From Halodesulfurarchaeum sp. (GTDB lineage: Archaea > Halobacteriota > Halobacteria > Halobacteriales > Halobacteriaceae), in the NCBI GenBank assembly GCA_018334775.1, contig JAGXLJ010000061.1:1-7023 (forward strand): a stretch of 7,023 nt of DNA. The letters are read 5' to 3'. The position numbers were made by a program, and so were the translations under genes. Below the pieces are notes generated by a model that saw nothing but the letters and a program-made list of their open reading frames with translations, was not told where the DNA came from and searched no databases. Of this stretch, positions 1-4,903 are shown piece after piece (within the stretch, counting starts at the first letter, position 1; each line of letters opens with the position of its first letter).

Positions 1-2
1 GG

Positions 3-9
3 AAAAAAA
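3..9 (-). terminator. T-tract transcription terminator after hypA
   Basis: On the minus strand a run of seven T (seven A at 3-9 on the plus strand) begins 11 nt after the hypA stop codon, within the context CTCTTTTTTTCC. Archaeal RNA polymerase terminates at T-runs without needing a hairpin, and no convincing stem lies upstream. Its place directly after the last gene fits the end of the hydrogenase operon. The window ends here, so a further gene beyond cannot be excluded. Confidence 0.6.
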
Positions 10-20
10 GAGTATCTGTG

Positions 21-428
21 TCACTGGGGGTTTTCGGCCCGTGTCGCCGGTCGATCCATTGTTGTTTCATCGGGGACTTCGATGCTACTCAGCCGACATT
101 CTCGTCCCGATACGAGTTCGGCTCGATTACCACACTCGGGACACTTGATGTCTGGGGCGAACCCGCCGGCGAGTGCTAACTCATCCGGCGTATCCCGCCA
201 GCCACAGTCACACGCGGCTACTGGCTCGACAGGTTGGGTACGGATCGTCGCATCCGCTGCCGGTGTGGATTCGGTAATGGCTTCCAGACAAAACTCGAGT
301 TGTTCGGGGTTGACATGGGTCACACGTCCGATCTCCAGCGTCAACTCGTCGATGCGGTCAGCCCCGTGCGCGTCCGCCGCTTCCAAGGCCCGGTCCAGAA
401 TACCCTTTGCGATGCTGATCTCGTGCAT
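21..428 (-). CDS. hypA: HypA, nickel-delivery hydrogenase maturation protein
   Basis: HypA is a metallochaperone that, with HypB, delivers Ni2+ to the hydrogenase large subunit in the cytoplasm. The 135-residue protein starts with the obligatory MHE motif (His2 and Glu3 with the N-terminus bind Ni), followed by the family pattern of an amphipathic helix and LTLEIGRVTHVNPEQLEFC. The zinc domain has Cys73, Cys75, Cys96 and Cys99, and the protein ends with the typical SIEV strand plus an acidic tail of about 17 residues. The first Cys pair is CxC rather than the CxxC seen in the best-studied HypA proteins, which is slightly odd. The ATG overlaps the hypE stop by one base (TAATG), and a partial Shine-Dalgarno AGGAT lies at 435-439 within the end of hypE. 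HypB, its usual partner, is not in the window. The length is slightly above the usual 110-120 residues because of the tail. Confidence 0.95.
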   Translation of the reverse strand: MHEISIAKGILDRALEAADAHGADRIDELTLEIGRVTHVNPEQLEFCLEAITESTPAADATIRTQPVEPVAACDCGWRDTPDELALAGGFAPDIKCPECGNRAELVSGRECRLSSIEVPDETTMDRPATRAENPQ

Positions 429-1522
429 TAACAGATCCTGGGGAGTGCTTCACCTTCCGGTTCACTCAGGTAGCGCCGGCCAAAGCCGGTGTCGACGACG
501 ACTCGTCCAGTATGGTCTTCAGACGCCTGGCCGACGATTTCCGCGTCTTTGCCACCTGGACAGGCCTGGATCGCTTCGAGAACGGCTTTGGCATCGTTCT
601 GATCGACGCCCATGACGACTTTCCCCTCATTAGCAACCGAAAGCGGGTCGATGCCAAGCACTTCGCCAGCCGATGCAGTCGCCCCCGAGATCGGGATTCG
701 CTGTTCGTCGATATCGATGCCGACGTCGGCCTTCTCGGCCATCTCGTTCAGGGCGTTCGCTAGTCCGCCCCGAGTCGGGTCTTTCATGGCGGTGATCCGA
801 CCGGCATCCATCGCCGCCCCAACGAATCCATTGACCGGCGCAACGTCGCTTTCGAGGTCGCCCGTGAAGTCGAACCCTTCCCGGGCGGAGAGCAGTGCGA
901 TACCGTGGTCTCCCATTGGACCGCTCACAATGAGCGCATCGCCTGGGTCCAGACCCGCATCACTCACTGGGGCGTTCCCATCCAGATAGGCGACCCCGGC
1001 TGTATTGATCACGATCCCATCCACATCGCCATTTCCCATCACTTTCGTGTCGCCTGTGGAAATAGAAACGTCCGCTTCCTCGGCGGTCGCTGCCATCGAT
1101 TCGATCACGCGTTGGACGTCCGAAGTTGGAGTTCCCTCCTCGAGAACAAGCGAACAGGTCAGGGCAGTCGGCTCGGTCGCTCCCATCATCGCCAGATCGT
1201 TGACGGTGCCGGCTACCGCAAGCCGGCCAATGTCCCCGCCCGGGAAAAACAAGGGTTTGACGACGTGACTATCAGTCGTAACCACGAGCGCCCCATCGTC
1301 CCCGACTGGATGGACGGCACCGTCGTCGAGTTCCGGGAGCCCGACCCTGGGTGTATCGCCGTCGTCCGCTACTTCGGTCCCGTCGGTCGCGGCTCCGTTC
1401 CCGGCAAACCTGGGAACAACGAGGTCTTGCAACATCGACCGCATCGCTCCACCGCCTGCACCGTGGGCGAGGGTCACGACATCTTCGGAATCGTCCATAT
1501 CTGTCGATTGGTTCTCTGCCAT
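428..1522 (-). CDS. hypE: HypE, carbamoyl dehydratase making the CN ligand
   Basis: HypE takes a carbamoyl group from HypF on its C-terminal Cys and, using ATP, dehydrates it to a thiocyanate. This donates the cyanide ligands of the Ni-Fe site. The 364-residue protein belongs to the PurM/AIR-synthase-like ATPase fold. It shows GAGGG at about 21-25, TTDSHVV near 84, FFPGGDIGRLAVAGTVNDLAMMGA at about 92-115, STGDTK near 155 and DPTRGGL at 248-254. It ends exactly in the diagnostic PRIC, whose last Cys (364) is the active thiol. An Asp/Gly-rich stretch at about 41-77 looks longer than in bacterial HypE and is probably a halophilic loop. I chose the ATG at 1522, two bases after the hypD stop (TAACAATG). 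The reading frame extends 15 codons further into hypD, but those codons are not family-like. No Shine-Dalgarno is visible, so coupling to hypD translation is likely. HypF is absent from the window. Confidence 0.96.
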   Translation of the reverse strand: MAENQSTDMDDSEDVVTLAHGAGGGAMRSMLQDLVVPRFAGNGAATDGTEVADDGDTPRVGLPELDDGAVHPVGDDGALVVTTDSHVVKPLFFPGGDIGRLAVAGTVNDLAMMGATEPTALTCSLVLEEGTPTSDVQRVIESMAATAEEADVSISTGDTKVMGNGDVDGIVINTAGVAYLDGNAPVSDAGLDPGDALIVSGPMGDHGIALLSAREGFDFTGDLESDVAPVNGFVGAAMDAGRITAMKDPTRGGLANALNEMAEKADVGIDIDEQRIPISGATASAGEVLGIDPLSVANEGKVVMGVDQNDAKAVLEAIQACPGGKDAEIVGQASEDHTGRVVVDTGFGRRYLSEPEGEALPRIC

Positions 1523-1524
1523 TG

Positions 1525-2631
1525 TTAGAAGTCGGGGTGGCCCCCGTATTCGTGCCAGATCTTGCACGTGCCTTCGCTACTCACCATGCAGGCGCCCACC
1601 GGGTTCCCCGGCGTGCACTCCTCATCAAACAGTTCACATTCGTCCGGGTCTGCCTTTCCGGCCATGATATCCCCACAGATGCACTGCTCTGTCAGCGGAT
1701 CAGGGCCACCACTGGCCGGTTCGACGTCGAACCGTTCGCGGGTATCGTAGGCAGCGTACTCGTCCCGGATGACGAGGTTCGCGCCGGGAATTTCGGCGAT
1801 TCCGCGCCATTCCCCGGACGTCGTTTCGAACACCGACCACATCGTCTCCAGTGCTTGCTCGTTGCCTTCCTTCGAGACACAGCGAGGGTAGGCGTTTTCG
1901 AGTCCAGCCACGTCAGCCTTGATATATTCAAGAAGCCGTTCGACCCCGAGCAATACGTCGATCGGTTCGAATCCACCCACCACAATTGGCAACTCGAACT
2001 CCTCGACAAAGGGTTCGAACAGACCATAGCCGGTGATGGTCGCTGCATGACCCGCAGCGAGGAAGCCGTCGATATCGACATCCGGCATCTCAGCCACGAC
2101 CTCCATCGCGGGTGGCACGTATTTGTGCGCTGAGAGGACTGAGAAATTCTCGGGTGGGTCATTTGCCAAAATGGCGGCAGTCGGGGCCGCCGTCGTCTCG
2201 AACCCGGTCGCAAAGAAAACGACCTCTCGGTCGGGGTGCTCCGCGGCGAGTTCGACCGCTTCGCTCGCAGAATAGACCACTTCGACGTCCGCGCCATCCG
2301 CCCTGGCGTCCGCGAGGCTCTTTTGAGTTCCAGGCACTCGAAACATGTCGCCGTACGTTGCGACGATCGCTCCCTGTTCCGCGACAGCGACGGCTTCGTC
2401 GACCTCGGGCATGTTCGTCACACAAACCGGACACCCCGGTCCCATCCGCACTGAGAGGCCGTCGGGCAACAAGCTCCGGAGCCCGAACTTGGCGATTGCC
2501 TGCTCGTGAGAACCACAGACGTGCATCAAGGTCACTGGCTCGTCGATGTCAGCCATCAACGTTTCCAATCGCTCGGCCAACTGGTCGGCCTGGTCGGGGT
2601 TCCGAAACTGCAGGGTTTGATCGCTACTCAT
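1525..2631 (-). CDS. hypD: HypD, Fe-S scaffold for Fe(CN)2CO assembly
   Basis: HypD forms a complex with HypC on which the Fe(CN)2CO group of [NiFe] hydrogenase is built. The 368-residue length is normal for the family. Conserved motifs are HVCGSHE (Cys39), GPGCPVC (Cys67 and Cys70), GDMFRVPG, FFATGFETTAP and the Cys-rich C-terminal region that binds the [4Fe-4S] cluster (Cys317, 319, 332, 339, 348 and 356, ending CKIW and a short tail). The start is the ATG at 2631 (MSSDQTL), inside the end of hypC with an 8-nt overlap. The frame stays open for 33 more codons upstream, but that stretch is Arg/Pro-rich and overlaps the acidic, clearly haloarchaeal tail of HypC, so I reject it. No good Shine-Dalgarno precedes the ATG (only CCGGAAACCG), so translation is probably coupled to hypC. 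Confidence 0.97.
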   Translation of the reverse strand: MSSDQTLQFRNPDQADQLAERLETLMADIDEPVTLMHVCGSHEQAIAKFGLRSLLPDGLSVRMGPGCPVCVTNMPEVDEAVAVAEQGAIVATYGDMFRVPGTQKSLADARADGADVEVVYSASEAVELAAEHPDREVVFFATGFETTAAPTAAILANDPPENFSVLSAHKYVPPAMEVVAEMPDVDIDGFLAAGHAATITGYGLFEPFVEEFELPIVVGGFEPIDVLLGVERLLEYIKADVAGLENAYPRCVSKEGNEQALETMWSVFETTSGEWRGIAEIPGANLVIRDEYAAYDTRERFDVEPASGGPDPLTEQCICGDIMAGKADPDECELFDEECTPGNPVGACMVSSEGTCKIWHEYGGHPDF

Positions 2632-3028
2632 CGGTTTCCGGCCGCGGATCAGGGTCGGAATCCTCGGTACCGGTGCGGGCGTCACCCGGTCCTCGGGGCA
2701 TCCGGTTCGTCGAGGCAACGGGGGTGTCACCCTCTTCGACGGCGGCCGGTCGGTCGCCGAACTCGAGTGTGGCGTCGGTAGCGCCGATTTCCTCCAAGGC
2801 GTCCTCCTCGTCGCCGCTCAAGAGTGATTCGTATAGTTCCATCGTCTCCTCGACCTCATCGTCCGGAATCTTGCGTATCGCAAAGCCCGCGTGATTGAGA
2901 ACGTAATCGCCCTCCTCGACGTCGTCGCCCACGATGTCGAGTCGAACCGCTTTCTCGACGTTCCAGAACTCCGCCCGAGCGGTTTGGCCGTCGATTTCGA
3001 GGATCTCGCCGGGAATTCCCAGACACAT
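2624..3028 (-). CDS. hypC: HypC/HupF chaperone with long acidic C-terminal tail
   Basis: HypC is the small chaperone that binds iron with HypD and then escorts the assembled Fe(CN)2CO group to the large-subunit precursor. The protein opens with the signature MCLGIPG (Cys2 becomes the functional N-terminal residue) and has the beta-barrel pattern ending DYVLNHAGFAIRKI, with His46 at the conserved histidine position. The core ends near residue 72. Usual HypC proteins have about 75-95 residues, whereas this one has 134, the extra part being a low-complexity, Asp/Glu/Pro/Gly-rich tail. The ATG overlaps the stop of the upstream zinc-finger gene by one base (TGATG) and has a strong GGAGGTGA six bases upstream. 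The 3' end overlaps hypD by 8 nt. The tail is probably real because its composition matches the neighbouring proteins while the competing frame is basic. Confidence 0.95.
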   Translation of the reverse strand: MCLGIPGEILEIDGQTARAEFWNVEKAVRLDIVGDDVEEGDYVLNHAGFAIRKIPDDEVEETMELYESLLSGDEEDALEEIGATDATLEFGDRPAAVEEGDTPVASTNRMPRGPGDARTGTEDSDPDPRPETDE

Positions 3029-3231
3029 CAGCTCTCACCTCCGTCTTCCCTGACCGGGGTGGTTCCGTTGAGCTCCCCGTCGATTTCGACCTGCATGTTC
3101 CAGGGGTCATTGCCGAGGAGGCGGTCGGGGCGTATCACCCCTTTGACGGTATGGCCTTGTTCCTCGTGCTCGGTGATCGATTCGGAGTCGATTCGGGTCT
3201 CACAGTCGGTGCAATACCAGCTCGTGGTCAT
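3028..3231 (-). CDS. Small C2H2 zinc-finger-like protein of unknown function
   Basis: I do not recognise a named family. The 67-residue product has one clear metal-binding pattern near its N-terminus, Cys7-x2-Cys10-x11-His22-x4-His27, within WYCTDCETRID...TEHEEQGH. A polar region follows and the tail is acidic. There is no signal peptide or membrane segment. The start is the ATG at 3231, because GAGGTGA sits seven bases upstream. The frame is open for 44 more codons up to a GTG overlapping the protease stop, but those codons are Arg-rich, unlike the acidic proteins around. The gene lies between the protease gene and hypC and overlaps hypC by one base, so it is co-translated with the maturation genes. 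A role in hydrogenase assembly or as a small regulator is only inferred from position. Similar Cys/His mini-proteins are common in haloarchaea and most are uncharacterised. Confidence 0.8.
   Translation of the reverse strand: MTTSWYCTDCETRIDSESITEHEEQGHTVKGVIRPDRLLGNDPWNMQVEIDGELNGTTPVREDGGES
3035..3042 (-). promoter_or_regulatory. Strong Shine-Dalgarno for hypC
   Basis: The minus strand reads GGAGGTGA, six bases before the hypC ATG at 3028. It is complementary to the 3' end of archaeal 16S rRNA and fixes the hypC start. It lies inside the final codons (Gly-Gly-Glu-Ser) of the upstream zinc-finger gene. Confidence 0.85.
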
Positions 3232-3238
3232 AGTGTGT

Positions 3239-3245
3239 TCACCTC
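3239..3245 (-). promoter_or_regulatory. Shine-Dalgarno deciding the start of the zinc-finger gene
   Basis: The minus strand carries GAGGTGA seven bases before the ATG at 3231. It supports that ATG over the upstream GTG at 3363, which would add 44 basic residues. Confidence 0.8.
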
Positions 3246-3285
3246 GGCCGCTCGGTCGGCGGGTAATCGGATCATCGGTGGGGAA

Positions 3286-3298
3286 ATATGGGTCATAT
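3286..3298. promoter_or_regulatory. Palindrome, possible internal promoter or operator
   Basis: ATATG and CATAT form a perfect inverted repeat around a 3-base centre, the only AT-rich block in the gap. It lies 55-67 bases upstream of the zinc-finger ATG, a distance that would suit a TATA-like element or a small operator for the downstream maturation genes. A five-base arm can occur by chance. Confidence 0.3.
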
Positions 3299-3359
3299 CG
3301 TGTCCTTCTGCATAGCGAATGCCGTCGCCGCCAGCTTAATGCTACCGGGCGTTCCGTGG

Positions 3360-3902
3360 TCACGGTGGCCGCTCGGGGAGTTCATCGTGGATGAGATCCA
3401 CGAGATCCGGGACCGTTTGTTCGATCTCCTCGCTCAGTTCCATCGACATCTCGATCCGTTTCGGTTCGACTCCGAAGATCAGCACCTCCTCCGGTATCTC
3501 GTAGGCGTCGCGACCAGCCTGCAACGCCTCCGCGAAGGAAAAGTCATGCATCGTCATTTCCGGGACGTCATCCGCGAAGGCTCCGTCGACGTACCGAAAC
3601 GTGTGGATGGTTCCCGGCTCCGCACCAGTCGAAATGGCGTCAACGACGATCGCCCGATCGCACCCGCTCATCGCCTCGAGGGCGAAGAACGCTGTCGTCC
3701 CGCCGTTTGCTAGGGTAACGTCGGACCGTTCGCTGACGGTCGAGGTTTCGAGGGTCTCGAGGACCTGCGCACCGATTCCATCATCCCCCATTATCGGATT
3801 CCCGACGGCCACGACTGCGATGGCGGTGGCGTTCTCGTCACTCTCCGCGATGGGTGTGGAAGCGAGTTCGGTTTGTCCGTCGGGGTCTCCTGTGTGTGCC
3901 AT
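3360..3902 (-). CDS. hyaD: HyaD/HycI-family hydrogenase maturation endopeptidase
   Basis: This nickel-sensing endopeptidase (peptidase family M52) removes the C-terminal extension of the large subunit once the Ni-Fe site is filled. From the ATG at 3902 it has 180 residues. After an acidic leader of about 25 residues come VVAVGNPIMGDDGIGAQVLE with the metal-binding acidic residue at Asp41 (Glu16 in E. coli HybD), ANGGT, a second ligand in IVVDAI (Asp88) and a third in MHDFSFAEAL (His119). The FGVEPKRIE block and C-terminal helix are also typical. The large subunit encoded two genes upstream keeps a 24-residue tail after DPCLACSVH, the expected substrate. Two starts are possible: GTG at 3908, which overlaps the cytochrome stop as GTGA, or ATG at 3902, which is two bases after it. 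I chose the ATG because a weak GATGAG lies eight bases before it. The two differ by only two residues. Confidence 0.93.
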   Translation of the reverse strand: MAHTGDPDGQTELASTPIAESDENATAIAVVAVGNPIMGDDGIGAQVLETLETSTVSERSDVTLANGGTTAFFALEAMSGCDRAIVVDAISTGAEPGTIHTFRYVDGAFADDVPEMTMHDFSFAEALQAGRDAYEIPEEVLIFGVEPKRIEMSMELSEEIEQTVPDLVDLIHDELPERPP

Positions 3903-3904
3903 AG

Positions 3905-4903
3905 TCACGTCTCATCGTCCGTGTCTGCACCGGTTGACGTACTCTGAGCGGGTTCGCTTTCTGGTGTTTCAGTGGGTTCTGAAAGCTGTTCCTGCACTTC
4001 AGGGCCGGTACCGAACAGCCGAGAGATACCGGCTAACGGACCGATCATGGCGTCTTTCGACCTGGTCGTTCCTTTGTGTTCCGGCCGGTTCTCGTCACTG
4101 ATGAGCCAGCCGTAGAGGTTGCCGTCAACCATCAATTTGAGGATATCCCAGTTACTCGGCATCAAGGCGAAATAGGCGTGCAAGGCCACTGCGGCGAGTA
4201 CCCACGCAGTCGAGACCAGATGAATCCTGAGGAGTGCCTCGAAGCCGAACCAGGCCTGCAGAAATCCTAACCCGTCGATCCACCACGAAGATTCGGCCCA
4301 CAAATTCGACCAGAGGGCGAACCCAGTCAGCGTGAGGAGGCCGACAAAGAACCACGTCACGTACCAGAAGGCGGTCTGCATCGGATGGTGACCGACCCAG
4401 TGACCGGTGTCCGCTTCGATGCATCGACGGGACTTCTTGTATCCCGGGATGTAACTCGCCAACCCGAGGAACGCAAGTCCGATGACGATATTTTCTTGAA
4501 TCTGCTCCCATGTCATGATGAACTGTTTCTTGTCGACGACAAAGGCGTAGAACGGATAGATGATAAAGGCAACAATGGCGAGGAACAGGCCGGTCCAAAC
4601 GTGGGTCAGGAAGGCCGGATTGTAGCCACCCCAAATGCCGATGTTAAGCGGACCGTAGACACCCAACCACTTCGAAAGCCCCGTAAGGGTCGTCGTGATC
4701 ATAAAGACGAGGAGGAGCCAGTGGGAAATGATCGTGCCATAGCCGTGTATGTCGATGACCTGCTTGTCCTCCTTGTCGAGGTGCTGGAACCGCTCGTATC
4801 GTTTGGCGACCTTCACCCACAATCGAGTGAGGAATCCGCCACTGGAGTCATGGCTTCCGACTGTCCCCTCCGCTGTCCCGCCGTCGGTGCGTTTATCGGT
4901 CAT
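3905..4903 (-). CDS. hyaC: Di-haem cytochrome b membrane subunit of hydrogenase (HyaC/FdnI-like)
   Basis: This integral membrane protein should take electrons from the small subunit and reduce quinone, anchoring the hydrogenase. In its 332 residues I see hydrophobic segments at about 57-79, 98-123, 138-152 (short), 177-200 and 229-250. Candidate haem ligands are His61 in the first, His101 in the second, and His228 and His242 in the last. The 14-residue spacing of the final pair and the first-to-second spacing match, from memory, the di-haem b pattern of formate dehydrogenase gamma subunit FdnI and its relatives. A loop after the short segment carries Cys161, His168, His172 and His173, which I do not see in the bacterial family as I recall it. 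The last 60 residues form an acidic cytoplasmic-type tail. The ATG at 4903 overlaps the large-subunit stop (TAATG), with AGGAGGTG just upstream. An in-frame extension of 32 Arg-rich codons is rejected. Confidence 0.9.
   Translation of the reverse strand: MTDKRTDGGTAEGTVGSHDSSGGFLTRLWVKVAKRYERFQHLDKEDKQVIDIHGYGTIISHWLLLVFMITTTLTGLSKWLGVYGPLNIGIWGGYNPAFLTHVWTGLFLAIVAFIIYPFYAFVVDKKQFIMTWEQIQENIVIGLAFLGLASYIPGYKKSRRCIEADTGHWVGHHPMQTAFWYVTWFFVGLLTLTGFALWSNLWAESSWWIDGLGFLQAWFGFEALLRIHLVSTAWVLAAVALHAYFALMPSNWDILKLMVDGNLYGWLISDENRPEHKGTTRSKDAMIGPLAGISRLFGTGPEVQEQLSEPTETPESEPAQSTSTGADTDDET

Larger units (their letters stand above)
3232..3359 (-). other. 128-bp intergenic gap splitting structural and maturation genes
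   Basis: This is the only sizeable non-coding space in the window, between the protease stop and the zinc-finger ATG. It contains a 13-base palindrome at 3286-3298 (ATATG-ACC-CATAT on the minus strand), the richest AT spot of the gap, and a Shine-Dalgarno at its 3' end. No strong T-run suggests termination on the minus strand. It may hold a second promoter for the zinc-finger-hypCDEA genes, giving an mRNA leader of roughly 30-40 nt. No canonical BRE plus TATA box (TTTAWATA) is visible, so this stays tentative. Confidence 0.4.

Noticed and set aside
1244..1250. T-run (five T on the minus strand) inside hypE as a possible terminator
   Set aside because: It is short, lies within conserved hypE coding sequence, and is explained by the Phe-Phe codons of FFPGG.
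1351..2133. 260-codon plus-strand open frame spanning the hypE/hypD junction
   Set aside because: It is antisense to two well-supported genes, has a basic composition, and shows no family motif or Shine-Dalgarno.
2632..2730. 33-codon N-terminal extension of hypD
   Set aside because: It is basic and Pro-rich, overlaps the acidic HypC tail in another frame, and would exceed the family length.
3232..3363. 44-codon N-terminal extension of the zinc-finger gene, starting at a GTG that overlaps the protease stop (GTGA)
   Set aside because: The overlap looks tempting, but the added residues are Arg-rich and unlike halophilic proteins, and a good Shine-Dalgarno precedes the internal ATG at 3231.
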